Below are positions 9,462-18,561 of a stretch of DNA of 64,000 bases, one piece after another; position 1 is the stretch's first letter, and each line of letters starts with the position of its first letter. The stretch is taken from assembly GCF_003056355.1 (NCBI RefSeq), contig NZ_PYVW01000005.1, forward strand, positions 124,001 to 188,000. The letters run 5' to 3'. The notes beneath the pieces are model-generated. The model was not told the DNA's origin. It saw only the letters and a list, made by a program, of their open reading frames with translations, and did no database searches. The translations under genes were made by a program, and so were the position numbers. Source of the DNA: Devosia naphthalenivorans. GTDB lineage: Bacteria; Pseudomonadota; Alphaproteobacteria; Rhizobiales; Devosiaceae.

Positions 9462-10451
9462 ATGAGCTTTCGCGCCCTTGTAACTGAACGCGACGATGCC
9501 GGTGCGGTATCGTCAACCGTACGGCAAATCGAAGAGTCCGCCTTGCCGCCGGGCGACGTCGTGGTCGACATTGCCTGGGCCGGCTTCAACTACAAGGATG
9601 GCCTGTGCCTGACCGGTGGTGGCGGCCTGGTCCGGAACTACCCCCACGTCGCCGGCGTCGATTTCTCGGGCACGGTACGTTCGAGCAGCGATCCGCGCTA
9701 CCAGGAAGGGCAGGAGGTCCTGCTCACCGGTTGGCGCGTCGGCGAGGTGCATTGGGGCGGCTTCAGCCAGCGGGCCAGGGTCAAGGGCGACTGGCTCGTG
9801 CCGCTGCCCAAGGGCCTCTCGCTGCGCGACGCCATGGTGCTCGGCACGGCCGGCCTCACGGCAATGCTGGCGATCGACCGGCTGGAAGCGGCGGGGGCAA
9901 AGCCAGGTGACGGCGATGTATTGGTTACCGGGGGGGCGGGGGGCGTCGGCTCGCACGCCATCTTCCTGCTTGGCAAGCTGGGCTATTCGGTCACGGCCTT
10001 GTCCGGGCGTCCTGAGCTCGAAGCAGGCTTGCGCGAACTTGGCGCTTCGGCTTTCCTCGCGCGGGACGCGTTTCTCGCCGAGCCCGACAAGCCGCTCGAA
10101 AGCAGCCGCTGGGCTGCGGCTATCGACAATGTCGGCGGTGCCATCCTGGGCAAGCTGCTCAAACAGATGCGCTATGGCGGCGCTGTGGCCAGTGTCGGCA
10201 ATGCCGGGGGTATTGCGCTCGAAACCAATGTGCTGCCGTTCATCCTGCGAGCCGTGACCCTGATGGGCATCGATAGCGTCATGCAGAGCGCCGAAGCGCG
10301 TATTGCCGCCTGGCAGCGGCTTGCCGGCCTCTTCGAGGCGGAACGCTACGCGCCGCAGGTCGAGGAAGTGGGGTTGGAGGCGCTGTCGGATGCGGCCAAG
10401 CGCATTCTTGCCGGCCAGGTTAGTGGACGCCTGCTGGTCCGGCCCGCCTGA
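9462..10451 (+). CDS. AcuI/YhdH-type zinc-free MDR oxidoreductase (acrylyl-CoA reductase family)
   Basis: A 329-residue medium-chain dehydrogenase/reductase of the YhdH/AcuI branch, whose characterised members reduce acrylyl-CoA to propionyl-CoA with NADPH. Diagnostic parts are IAWAGFNYKDGLCLTG, PHVAGVDFSGTV and the nucleotide-binding TGGAGGVGSHAIFLLGKLGYSV; zinc ligands are absent as expected. The ATG at 9462 follows a GAGGATGACAG ribosome site just after the ABC remnant. A CoA-linked enoyl reductase fits the CoA transferase upstream, but whether the substrate is acrylyl-CoA is inference. Confidence 0.82.
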   Translation: MSFRALVTERDDAGAVSSTVRQIEESALPPGDVVVDIAWAGFNYKDGLCLTGGGGLVRNYPHVAGVDFSGTVRSSSDPRYQEGQEVLLTGWRVGEVHWGGFSQRARVKGDWLVPLPKGLSLRDAMVLGTAGLTAMLAIDRLEAAGAKPGDGDVLVTGGAGGVGSHAIFLLGKLGYSVTALSGRPELEAGLRELGASAFLARDAFLAEPDKPLESSRWAAAIDNVGGAILGKLLKQMRYGGAVASVGNAGGIALETNVLPFILRAVTLMGIDSVMQSAEARIAAWQRLAGLFEAERYAPQVEEVGLEALSDAAKRILAGQVSGRLLVRPA

Positions 10452-10456
10452 TACCC

Positions 10457-11413
10457 ATGACCACCACCGTGATCGCCCATCATGCCTCCCTGTTGGCGGC
10501 TTTGCAGCCGCTCGACCAGAGGGCCCTCAATCTCGCGCTGATTGCTGTGCCGCACGAGACGCCCTGGCAGTTGCCCGTGGGCGTGCGGGCCATGCTGGTC
10601 GATCAAACCATCGCCGCCACCGCCGGACGGGACAGCGCCAGGCCCCCGGGTTGGCCAGGGAATCTGGAATGGCTGCATCTGCGGTCCACCGGCATTGACA
10701 AGGTGCCGCGTTGGTTCTTCGATGTGCCGCTGGTCACCGTATCGCGCGGTGCATCGGCAAAAAGCATCGCCGAATATGTACTGGGCACCATGTTCGATGC
10801 CGAATGGTCACTCTCAGAGCGGGTCGTGACCGATCGTGCTGGCTGGACCGGCTCCAACGCCGGAACGCTGTTCGGCAAAACGCTGGGTCTGGTGGGCTTC
10901 GGTCACATCGGCAAGGAGATCGCGCAGCGCGCCCTGGGCTTTGAAATGCAGGTCGTGGCGGCCCGGCGATCGGCAGGGACCGGCTTCGAGGACGGCGTCG
11001 AAATCGCCACGCTCGACGAGGTATTGCGCCGCAGCGACCATCTCGTTCTGGCTGCGCCCCTGACCGAAGAGACGCGCGGCCTGATCGACGCAGAGGCCTT
11101 TTCCCTCATGCGCCCGGGCGTGCATCTGGTCAATGTGGGGCGCGGGGCATTGCTGAATGAGAGCGCGTTCAAGACGGCGCTCGATAGCGGCATTGTCGGG
11201 CGAGCCAGTCTCGATGTGTTCGATCCAGAGCCGCCACCGGCGGGGCACTGGGCCTATGGCCATCCGCGCATTCGGCTGACGCCGCATATTTCGTCCAGCA
11301 CGGATCTGACGGAGCAGAGCGCCGATGCCCTGCTACGCGAGAACGTCGTGCGCTTTGCGCAAGGACAGGCGCAGGCGCTGCACGCCCCGGTTTCCCTCCA
11401 GGATGGCTATTAG
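10457..11413 (+). CDS. D-2-hydroxyacid dehydrogenase family protein
   Basis: A 318-residue NAD(P)-dependent 2-hydroxyacid dehydrogenase (phosphoglycerate dehydrogenase-like fold), interconverting 2-oxo and D-2-hydroxy acids. The cofactor motif is LGLVGFGHIGKEIAQRALGF. The catalytic trio is present: Arg in LVNVGRGALLNES, Glu in LDVFDPEPPPAGHW and His in LTPHISSSTDLTE. The first 90 residues are less conserved. The gene starts five bases after the AcuI-like gene and is followed after 43 bases by the HpsN-like gene, so the three are likely co-transcribed. Confidence 0.87.
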   Translation: MTTTVIAHHASLLAALQPLDQRALNLALIAVPHETPWQLPVGVRAMLVDQTIAATAGRDSARPPGWPGNLEWLHLRSTGIDKVPRWFFDVPLVTVSRGASAKSIAEYVLGTMFDAEWSLSERVVTDRAGWTGSNAGTLFGKTLGLVGFGHIGKEIAQRALGFEMQVVAARRSAGTGFEDGVEIATLDEVLRRSDHLVLAAPLTEETRGLIDAEAFSLMRPGVHLVNVGRGALLNESAFKTALDSGIVGRASLDVFDPEPPPAGHWAYGHPRIRLTPHISSSTDLTEQSADALLRENVVRFAQGQAQALHAPVSLQDGY

Positions 11414-11456
11414 CCGCTGGCGGATCGCAGTTTTACTTTGAATTTGGAGGTGGCCG

Positions 11457-12779
11457 ATGCCCATCTGGCTGAAGCGTAGCAAGGATATCGGGGAACGTGC
11501 AGAGGCGGATCGCCAGGTGCGAGCGACCGTGGAGGGCATTCTCGGCGATATCGAGAAACGCGGCGATGCGGCAGTGCGGGAGCTCAGCGCGAAGTTCGAC
11601 AAATGGGACAGGCCCGATTTTCGGCTCAGCCAGCGCGAGATCGACGACTGCCTGGCCAAACTGACTGACCAGGATCTCGCCGATATCGAGTTCGCCCAAA
11701 CACAGGTGCGCAATTTCGCCCAGGCGCAGCGCAATACCATGACCGACCTTGCGGTGGAGACTTTGCCCGGCGTGACGCTCGGGCACAAGCACGTACCGAT
11801 CAATGCGGTGGGCTGCTACGTGCCCGGCGGCAAATACCCGTTGCTGGCCTCGGCGCACATGTCGGTGATCACCGCCAAGGTGGCCGGCTGCGCGCGTGTG
11901 ATCACCTGCGCTCCCCCTTTTGGCGCCAAACCCGCGCCTGCCGTCGTAGCCGCGCAGGCGATGGCCGGCGCCGATGAGATCTATGTCCTGGGCGGCATCC
12001 AGGCCATCGCTGCCATGGCGATCGGTACCGAGAGCATCGACCCCGTAGACATGCTGGTTGGTCCGGGCAATGCCTTTGTCGCCGAAGCCAAGCGCCAGCT
12101 GTATGGCCGCGTGGGAATCGATCTTTTCGCCGGCCCCACCGAGACACTGATCATTGCCGACGAGACCGTCGACGGGGAGATGTGCGCCACCGATCTTCTG
12201 GGTCAGGCCGAGCATGGCCCGACCTCGCCGGCAATCCTGCTGACCAATTCGGAAAAGCTGGCCCGCGAGACCATGGCCGAGATCGAGCGCATTCTCGATA
12301 TCCTGCCGACTAGCCAGATCGCCCGCAAAGCCTGGGACGACTTTGGCGAAGTCATCGTCTGCGACAGCTACGACGAGATGCTGGCCCAGGCCGACCGCAT
12401 TGCCTCGGAACACGTGCAGGTCATGACCGATCGCGACCTTTGGTTCCGCGACAACATCACGAACTACGGCGCGCTTTTCCTGGGTCCGCGCACCAATGTG
12501 GCCTATGGCGACAAGGTGATCGGCACCAACCATACTCTCCCCACTATGAAGGCGGCGCGCTATACCGGTGGCTTGTGGGTGGGCAAATTCATGAAGACCT
12601 GTACCTGGCAGACCATCACCACTGACGCCGCCTCAGCCATGATCGGCGAATATGGCTCGCGCCTCGCCATGCTGGAAGGCTTCGTCGGCCACGCCGAGCA
12701 AGCCAACATCCGCGTGCGCCGCTACGGCGGCCGCAACGTCCCCTACGGCACCGGCGCAACGCCACCAGTCGGAGGCTGA
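11457..12779 (+). CDS. Histidinol dehydrogenase family protein, HpsN (sulfopropanediol dehydrogenase)-like
   Basis: The 440 residues cover the whole HisD fold and keep the expected zinc and catalytic positions: [17 protein letters not shown] (Gln/His), SEHVQVMT (Glu-His), [20 protein letters not shown] (Asp) and [20 protein letters not shown] (His). The opening [20 protein letters not shown] and the end are those of the HpsN subfamily, which oxidises dihydroxypropane-sulfonate to sulfolactate, rather than of biosynthetic HisD. There are no histidine biosynthesis genes around it; neighbours are catabolic dehydrogenases, including an Ldh-family enzyme of the group that contains sulfolactate dehydrogenases. 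A GGAGG site lies six bases before the ATG. The sulfonate substrate is a hypothesis. Confidence 0.8.
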   Translation: MPIWLKRSKDIGERAEADRQVRATVEGILGDIEKRGDAAVRELSAKFDKWDRPDFRLSQREIDDCLAKLTDQDLADIEFAQTQVRNFAQAQRNTMTDLAVETLPGVTLGHKHVPINAVGCYVPGGKYPLLASAHMSVITAKVAGCARVITCAPPFGAKPAPAVVAAQAMAGADEIYVLGGIQAIAAMAIGTESIDPVDMLVGPGNAFVAEAKRQLYGRVGIDLFAGPTETLIIADETVDGEMCATDLLGQAEHGPTSPAILLTNSEKLARETMAEIERILDILPTSQIARKAWDDFGEVIVCDSYDEMLAQADRIASEHVQVMTDRDLWFRDNITNYGALFLGPRTNVAYGDKVIGTNHTLPTMKAARYTGGLWVGKFMKTCTWQTITTDAASAMIGEYGSRLAMLEGFVGHAEQANIRVRRYGGRNVPYGTGATPPVGG

Positions 12780-12789
12780 AGCAGGCGGG

Positions 12790-12818
12790 CAGGGCAGGCC
12801 GAATACTGTCCTGCTCTG
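12790..12818 (+). terminator. Possible weak terminator after the catabolic operon
   Basis: CAGGGCAGG pairs with CCTGCTCTG in 8 of 9 positions across an 11-base loop, followed by ATTTG. The T-run is poor, so this is tentative. Confidence 0.3.
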
Positions 12819-12895
12819 ATTTGACGCCAACGAGTAGCGCGCCAACCCGATCGCGTTGCTTCAGCGTGACCTCAAACGGAGATGATAGATCGGAA

Positions 12896-12971
<76 letters not shown>

Positions 12972-13041
12972 GTTCCGACACTCTTGATATGCCCAATATC
13001 GGGCGGATCGGCAAGGGGCAGATCGCTCAGGTGAAGTGGCG

Positions 13042-13845
13042 TCAGTGGGGTTCCTGGGCGTCGGCGACGCCGAGTAGCCAATAGCCGGCGGCTTTGACGT
13101 ATTCGGGGTTGAAGCCGCGCTGTTCCGTCAGGTGCGCCCGGACGGCCTTGCTCATGGTGCTCTCGCCCGCCACGTAAGCGTAGGCCACGCCTTGGGGGAA
13201 GCTTGCGGACTTGATTGCGTCGAGGATGAGGCTGGTGGTGCCGGCCGGTTGGCCGTTGCGGTGCACGTAAGTCAGGGCAAGATCAGCCTTGGTCACGAAG
13301 CGCTGTTCCTCGGCTGCGTTTTCGACCTCGATGATCGCCAGAACCTTGCTGCCGGCGGGCAGCTCTTCGATGCGACGGCCCAGGGCGGGCAGGGCGGTTT
13401 CATCGCCTGCGAGCAGGTACCAGTCGAAAGTCGCCGGCACCATCAGCGAGCCGCGTGGGCCGCCGATCACCAGCGTGCTGCCCACCGTGGCGCCTGCGGC
13501 CCAGGAGGAGGCAGGGCCGTCACCGTGCAGGACGAAGTCGAGCTCGATCCAGCCGGCGTCGACATCCCAGTAGCGGGGCGTGTAGTCGCGCATCTGTGGG
13601 CGTTCGCCGGGCCATTGTGCACCGTTGGGGCCGATGGGCGCGAGGAATGGTTCGACCCCGTCGGCGAAAAAGAACGCCTTGATGTGGTCGGCATGGCCAG
13701 CCGAGGCAAAGCCCGTCATATCGCCCTTGAGGCGAAACCGGCGCATCATGGGTGTTACGTCGGTGACGCGCACGACCTCGAGCAGGCGCATGCGGGTTTC
13801 GTGACGGACGCGGATTGGCGCGCGGGGATCCAGAGTCTCGGACAT
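13042..13845 (-). CDS. Siderophore-interacting protein (ViuB/SIP family flavoprotein)
   Basis: A 267-residue cytosolic reductase of the SIP family, which releases iron from imported ferric siderophores using a flavin and NAD(P)H. The N-terminal FAD-binding barrel contains MRDYTPRYWD, equivalent to the flavin-binding RxYT motif. The C-terminal half shows WYLLAGDETALPALGRRIEELP and YAYVAGESTMSKAVRAHL, the NAD(P)H-binding domain typical of SIPs. No siderophore transporter lies next to it. Family call is firm. Confidence 0.9.
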   Translation of the reverse strand: MSETLDPRAPIRVRHETRMRLLEVVRVTDVTPMMRRFRLKGDMTGFASAGHADHIKAFFFADGVEPFLAPIGPNGAQWPGERPQMRDYTPRYWDVDAGWIELDFVLHGDGPASSWAAGATVGSTLVIGGPRGSLMVPATFDWYLLAGDETALPALGRRIEELPAGSKVLAIIEVENAAEEQRFVTKADLALTYVHRNGQPAGTTSLILDAIKSASFPQGVAYAYVAGESTMSKAVRAHLTEQRGFNPEYVKAAGYWLLGVADAQEPH

Positions 13846-13924
13846 GGCTTTATTCCTGATAGATAGGATCAGGAATTAGTGCGCAAGCTTGCCGTTTGCA
13901 AGTTAAGCCTTCGTAAGGGCGACG

Positions 13925-15241
13925 CTAGAGCAGGCCCAGCATCTTGTTCTGGGCCTGGCGCAGGGCGAAGAGGCGGGTCGAAACGTCCGGTTGGCTATTG
14001 GCTGCGGTCAGCAATTCGCCCTTCTTCACCGGCGCCGTGACCTTGCCGCCTTCCAGCAGGCCGACTGGAACGGCGTTCGCGGCGCGGCTATCGGTGATCG
14101 TCATGGTATAGGAGCGGTAGCAGGTCTCACCAATGGCGTCATAGGTTTCGCCGACCTTGAGGTCGCGCTTGGCGACGGCGCAGACTTCGGCCACCGGCTG
14201 GGGCAAGGGCACCATGTCCGGCTTGCCATAAAGCATGATGCGGGCGCAGGTGAGCGGTACTTCCAGGCTCGTCAGGTGATAGGGGCGGAAGAAGCTGTAA
14301 TAGGGTCCATGGCCGATATGGAGGTCGTCCATCCGCTCGATGATGCGCGGGTGCTCTGCCTTGACGATAACGAAAACGCCCGGCGCCACGCCCTTGCCGA
14401 TGGTGTAATCGACCACGCCCATCTTGTTGAGGATGCCGCCATCTGCCTTTGGGATCAGCACCTTGGCCATCTCGTCGCGGTCGGCCTTGGGGCCGTGCAT
14501 GCCCGGCACGTCGGGGACCAGACCCGTGGCATTGGCGATGGCGCACATTTCGACGGCCGTCTTGGAACCATCGACGAACTCCACCAGCATGCGCGGGTTC
14601 ATGTTGCGGCGGCTGGCTTCTTCCCGGTATTCGTCGGGAATGGCATCGTGACGCAGCGGATTGTTCTTGCCCTTGCCCGCAGCGACGATGGGCAGGCCGA
14701 GCGCCGTCACGAACTCGATGAGCTCCATGCAGGAGCTGGGTTCGTCGCCCGCGCCAACCGAGTAAACCACGCCAAGCCGGTCAGCCTGCGCCTTGAGATA
14801 GGGCCCGATGGTCACGTCGGCTTCGACGTTCATCATCACCAGGTGCTTGCCGTGTTCCATGGCGAGAAGATCGTAGTCGGCGGCCACGCCCGGCTTGCCG
14901 GTGGCGTCGATTACCACGTCGATATTGGGGGTAGTGACCAGCGTTTCCGCCGAGGTGATGGCGATCTTGCCCGCTTCAATTGCGGCGAGCGCCTGCGCCG
15001 GGCTGTCGGCAGTCCTGCCCTTGCTGTCGTCGCCATAGGCGATGGTCATGGCTTCAAGCGCGGTATGGGGGCGACGGGTAGCGATGGCGGCCATTTCGAG
15101 GCCCGGCATCAGCGACATCTGCGTCACCAGATCCGTTCCCATCTCGCCCGATCCGATGACGCCAACCCGGATCGGCTTGCCGGTCGCAGCGCGTTCGGCG
15201 AGGTCGCGGGCAAGCCCGGTCAGGGCGATCCTTGTGGTCAT
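13925..15241 (-). CDS. NAD(P)-binding oxidoreductase with C-terminal SAF domain (homoserine dehydrogenase-like)
   Basis: A 438-residue protein. A Rossmann fold begins at residue 22 or so (IRVGVIGSGEMGTDLVTQ), and the middle keeps a Gfo/Idh or homoserine-dehydrogenase-like layout (VIDATGKPGVAADY, VGAGDEPSSCMELIEFV). The last 100 residues are a SAF-type beta-clip domain (DLKVGETYDAIGE, PVGLLEGGKVTAPVKKGELLT). Proteins of this architecture occur in sugar-acid and polyol catabolic clusters in rhizobia; the reaction here is unknown. The start at 15241 (MTTRIALTG) is preferred over 15328 because the longer N-terminus is not conserved-looking. It stands alone between the SIP gene and the chemotaxis cluster. 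Confidence 0.75.
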   Translation of the reverse strand: MTTRIALTGLARDLAERAATGKPIRVGVIGSGEMGTDLVTQMSLMPGLEMAAIATRRPHTALEAMTIAYGDDSKGRTADSPAQALAAIEAGKIAITSAETLVTTPNIDVVIDATGKPGVAADYDLLAMEHGKHLVMMNVEADVTIGPYLKAQADRLGVVYSVGAGDEPSSCMELIEFVTALGLPIVAAGKGKNNPLRHDAIPDEYREEASRRNMNPRMLVEFVDGSKTAVEMCAIANATGLVPDVPGMHGPKADRDEMAKVLIPKADGGILNKMGVVDYTIGKGVAPGVFVIVKAEHPRIIERMDDLHIGHGPYYSFFRPYHLTSLEVPLTCARIMLYGKPDMVPLPQPVAEVCAVAKRDLKVGETYDAIGETCYRSYTMTITDSRAANAVPVGLLEGGKVTAPVKKGELLTAANSQPDVSTRLFALRQAQNKMLGLL

Positions 15242-15472
15242 AGACAACTTCCAGCTCGAGTGAAGCCTTGGGTACCCCCGGCAGCTTGCCGTGCGCAAGC
15301 GAAACCATGTCCGCTGATGCCGCACCAAGGCCGATGCCGTTTAGTTCCAAGCTGATTTTCCATTGTTTATAGCTGGAGATAAGCAGCTGTGGGAGCGCGG
15401 TAACTTAGCAATTCTTAAACCGTTATCATGGAAACTGCAGGGCGGAGAGAACTCCCGGGGCAAACATTCGTC

Positions 15473-15763
15473 ATGGTCAGCAAAGCCAAGCAAGCTATCG
15501 CTTTGCCGGCAGTCATGGATCTCGATTCCCTTGATGGAATCCGGGACGGACTGATCGATGCAATCGATGAAGGACCAGTGCTGGTCGATGCAAGCGCAGT
15601 CGAGCGCGTATCGACCAACGCGTTGATCATGTTGATCAGCGCTGGCGAGACCGCCCGAAAGAACCAGTTCGATTTTGCCATCGAACGGCCGAGCGCGACA
15701 ATGCTGACCGCGATCGAGCGGCTGGGCCTTGGCGCCAGGTTCTCGGGGATGATGAGAGGATGA
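15473..15763 (+). CDS. STAS-domain protein at the head of the chemotaxis operon, CheS-like
   Basis: A 96-residue protein made of a single STAS (anti-sigma-factor-antagonist-like) fold: PVMDLDSLDGIRDGL, then VLVDASAVERVSTNALIMLI, where the usual phosphorylatable Ser/Thr position follows DASAVER. It overlaps the CheY gene by four bases (ATGA), so both are translated together. In Sinorhizobium the same position, right before cheY1, holds the small CheS protein (about 97 residues), which binds CheA and speeds loss of phosphate from CheY1. Position, size and fold all match. An in-frame ATG at 15428 would add 15 residues; neither start has a perfect ribosome site. Confidence 0.72.
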   Translation: MVSKAKQAIALPAVMDLDSLDGIRDGLIDAIDEGPVLVDASAVERVSTNALIMLISAGETARKNQFDFAIERPSATMLTAIERLGLGARFSGMMRG

Positions 15764-16128
15764 CGATTTTGCGGGTTCTGACGGTAGACGATTCGAGGAC
15801 GATCCTGGCCATGCTGCACCACACGCTCAGCAATGCCGGGTTCGAGGTGCTGCAGGCCGAGGACGGCCAGCAGGGACTCGACGTGCTGAAAAGCCAGGAT
15901 GTGGATGTGGTGATCACCGACATCAACATGCCGGTGATGGACGGTATCGAGTTCATCAGGAACGTACGTGCCAGCGGCCAATATCAGAGCCTGCCCATCC
16001 TGATCCTGACCACCGAAACTTCGCAGGACAAACGCGATCAGGGCAAGGCCGCCGGCGGCACGGGCTGGATCGTCAAGCCGTTCGATCCGGAAAAGCTGAT
16101 TTCAGTGATTCATCGCGTCGTCCACTGA
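15760..16128 (+). CDS. cheY: CheY-type response regulator (first copy)
   Basis: A 122-residue single receiver domain with no output domain. The acidic pocket is LTVDDSRT, the phospho-acceptor is Asp54 in VVITDINMPVMDG, and the switch residues are Thr in LTTETS and Lys in IVKPFDPEKL. It is coupled by ATGA to the STAS gene and lies 34 bases before cheA. In rhizobial chemotaxis the CheY encoded upstream of cheA usually acts as a phosphate sink while a second CheY drives the motor, and that role is inferred here from gene order only. Confidence 0.92.
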   Translation: MTILRVLTVDDSRTILAMLHHTLSNAGFEVLQAEDGQQGLDVLKSQDVDVVITDINMPVMDGIEFIRNVRASGQYQSLPILILTTETSQDKRDQGKAAGGTGWIVKPFDPEKLISVIHRVVH

Positions 16129-16162
16129 ACTAACAAAACCAGACCCAGAAGGGTTGGATCCG

Positions 16163-18472
16163 ATGAGCGACCTGGACGATTTCAAAGCCACTTATTTCGA
16201 CGAATGCTCGGAGCTTCTGACCGAGCTCGAGGAGCAGTTTGCGGCCATCGAGGCGGGCGAGCGCGATGCCGATCGGCTCAATGCCGTGTTCCGCGCCATT
16301 CACTCGATCAAGGGTGGGGCCGGGGCCTTCGGGTTCTCGGCACTGGTCGGTTTTGCCCATGCCTATGAAACCCTGCTCGATTATGTCCGGGACGGCCGCG
16401 TCGAACTCAGCGACGATGTCGTCGTGCTGTGCATCCGCGCCAACGACATCGTGGCGGATCACGTCAAGGCGGCCCAGACGGGCGACGCCCTGCCGGCCGA
16501 ATATGGCCTCGACGAGAAGGCGCGCTTCGACGCCCTGGCGCGCGGGGAATCCCTTGCCGGTGAGGATGCAGGCGGCGAGACGCTGGACGAGTTCGACATC
16601 GAATTCACGCCCGTCATGGTCAATCTCGATGCGTTGAGCGAGGCGGCAGATCTCGCCAGCGATACCTTCGAAATTGCGCCGATGCAGCCCGAAGCGGGGC
16701 ATTGGGAAATCAGGTTCACCCCCTACCGGGCCCTTTATGCCCGGGCGAACGACCCGCTGCTGTTGTTCCGGGAACTGGCGGCGCTCGGCGAGATGCAGGT
16801 GCGAGCCGTGATGGCCGATCTCCCGCCGCTTTCGGATTTCGAGCCGTTCGCCGTCTATTGCAGCTGGGAGATCACGCTTTTTAGCCCGACCCTCACCGAG
16901 GCCGCCATTCGCGAAGTCTTCGAGTTCGTCGACGGGGATTGCGACATCTCTGTGGTGCAGCTGGGCGCAGAGGGTGACGCCATTCCCACTCCCATGCCCG
17001 CTCCCATCGTCATCGTGGACGCCGAGACCGCCCGGCTGCGGACGCAGGAACAGGATCTGATGGCATTGGCCGATGATGAGGTCAGCGAGCTGCTCGACTT
17101 TTCTCCCGCGCCGGTGGCCGAACCCGTCACCAGGCAGGACAGCTTCGAAGAAGCCCCGGGACCAAGCTTTGCCGAACTGGCCGCGGCGATAGAGCCAAGG
17201 CCCGTGCCGGAGCGCGTTGCTCCAGTAAGCCTGAACAAGCCGGTCACCGCCGTTCCCGCTGCCGACAGCGAAGAAAACGGCGCCCGCAGCGTTGGCGTGC
17301 AGTCGATCCGGGTTGATCTCGACAAGGTGGACCGCGTCGTCAACATGGTGGGCGAACTGGTCATCACCCAATCCATGCTGACCCAGCAGATGGATGAGAC
17401 CCTGCGCGCCCGCTATACCGAACTGGTGCGCGGTCTTGAAGTGCTGGCGCAGACCACGCGGGGCCTGCAGGATTCGGTCATGGCCATTCGCGCCCAGCCG
17501 GTCAAATCCGTGTTCTCCCGCATGCCGCGTCTGGTGCGCGAACTGGCCAGCAAGACGGGCAAGAAGATCAAGCTCGAAACGGTGGGCGAAAACACCGAGA
17601 TCGACAAGACCGTGATCGAGCAGTTGAGCGATCCGCTCACGCATATGATCCGCAATTCTGCCGACCATGGGATCGAGACGCCCGAGAAGCGCCTGGCCCG
17701 CGGCAAGCCGGAGACCGGCACGGTGCGGCTTTCGGCCGAGCAGGCGGGCGGCAATATTCTGATTGTCGTCGAGGACGATGGCGCCGGCATCAACCGCGAA
17801 CGCGTGCTGCAGCTGGCGCGCGACAAGGGGATCGTTGCGCCCGACGTCAATCCGTCGGACGAGCAGATCGACCAGTTGATCTTTGCTCCCGGTTTTTCCA
17901 CCGCAGAGGCGCTGAGCGATATTTCCGGACGTGGCGTGGGCATGGACGTGGTGCTGTCCAACATCAAGAAGATCGGCGGCTCGGTGCATGTCCGCAGCTG
18001 GACCGGCAAGGGCACGCGCATGACCCTGCGCCTGCCGCTGACGCTGGCGGTGCTGGACGTGATGCTGGTGAAAGTCGGCGAGTCTCCCTACGTCGTGCCG
18101 CTGTCATCGATCGTGGAAACCATCCAGTGCTCACGCGCGAGCTTTGAGCGGGTGCCGAGCGGAGAACGCGTGCTGCAGGTGCGGGGCGAATACGTGCAGG
18201 TGATCGATCTGGCACAACGCTTCAACATGGCCGGTGAATCTCAGCACGAAGACCGGTTTGTCGTGCTTTGCGAAGCCGAGGGCAGCCACAAGGTGGCGCT
18301 GGTGGTCGATGACATCATCGGCCAGCAGCAGGTCGTCATCAAATCGCTGGAAGAGAATTTCGAACGGGTCGAAGGCATTGCCGGCGGCACGATCCTGGGT
18401 GACGGCAATGTTGCCCTGATCGTGGACGTGCAGGGGCTCAAGGCCACTATTGTCCACAAGAACGCGGCTTGA
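16163..18472 (+). CDS. cheA: Chemotaxis histidine kinase CheA
   Basis: A 769-residue CheA. The HPt domain carries the phosphorylated His47 in FRAIHSIKGGAGAFGF. A 250-residue middle part contains a compact repeat-like domain (WEIRFTPYRALYARANDPLL) before an acidic, Pro-rich linker. Then come the dimerisation helices, the ATPase (HMIRNSADHGIETPEKR, VEDDGAGIN, GRGVGMDVVLSNIKKIGG) and a CheW-like P5 domain. It phosphorylates the CheY proteins and CheB in response to receptors. The ATG at 16163 is nine bases after AGAAGGG; a TTG at 16154 is less likely. All catalytic boxes are intact. Confidence 0.96.
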   Translation: MSDLDDFKATYFDECSELLTELEEQFAAIEAGERDADRLNAVFRAIHSIKGGAGAFGFSALVGFAHAYETLLDYVRDGRVELSDDVVVLCIRANDIVADHVKAAQTGDALPAEYGLDEKARFDALARGESLAGEDAGGETLDEFDIEFTPVMVNLDALSEAADLASDTFEIAPMQPEAGHWEIRFTPYRALYARANDPLLLFRELAALGEMQVRAVMADLPPLSDFEPFAVYCSWEITLFSPTLTEAAIREVFEFVDGDCDISVVQLGAEGDAIPTPMPAPIVIVDAETARLRTQEQDLMALADDEVSELLDFSPAPVAEPVTRQDSFEEAPGPSFAELAAAIEPRPVPERVAPVSLNKPVTAVPAADSEENGARSVGVQSIRVDLDKVDRVVNMVGELVITQSMLTQQMDETLRARYTELVRGLEVLAQTTRGLQDSVMAIRAQPVKSVFSRMPRLVRELASKTGKKIKLETVGENTEIDKTVIEQLSDPLTHMIRNSADHGIETPEKRLARGKPETGTVRLSAEQAGGNILIVVEDDGAGINRERVLQLARDKGIVAPDVNPSDEQIDQLIFAPGFSTAEALSDISGRGVGMDVVLSNIKKIGGSVHVRSWTGKGTRMTLRLPLTLAVLDVMLVKVGESPYVVPLSSIVETIQCSRASFERVPSGERVLQVRGEYVQVIDLAQRFNMAGESQHEDRFVVLCEAEGSHKVALVVDDIIGQQQVVIKSLEENFERVEGIAGGTILGDGNVALIVDVQGLKATIVHKNAA

Positions 18473-18561
18473 AGCGAGCCGTGAAGAGCATGGGCCGCCG
18501 CGTATTCTGGCGGCCCGGTAGTTGCGTAGTCGCCTAGAAGGGCGGCAGAAAGGCCAGACAA

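Noticed and set aside
11457-12779. Calling this gene hisD of histidine biosynthesis
   Set aside because: Its opening and ending match the HpsN-type branch and the neighbourhood is catabolic, with a dedicated GntR regulator upstream.
16130-17989. 619-codon minus-strand frame opposite cheA
   Set aside because: cheA on the plus strand has all kinase motifs; the antisense frame is a codon-position artefact.
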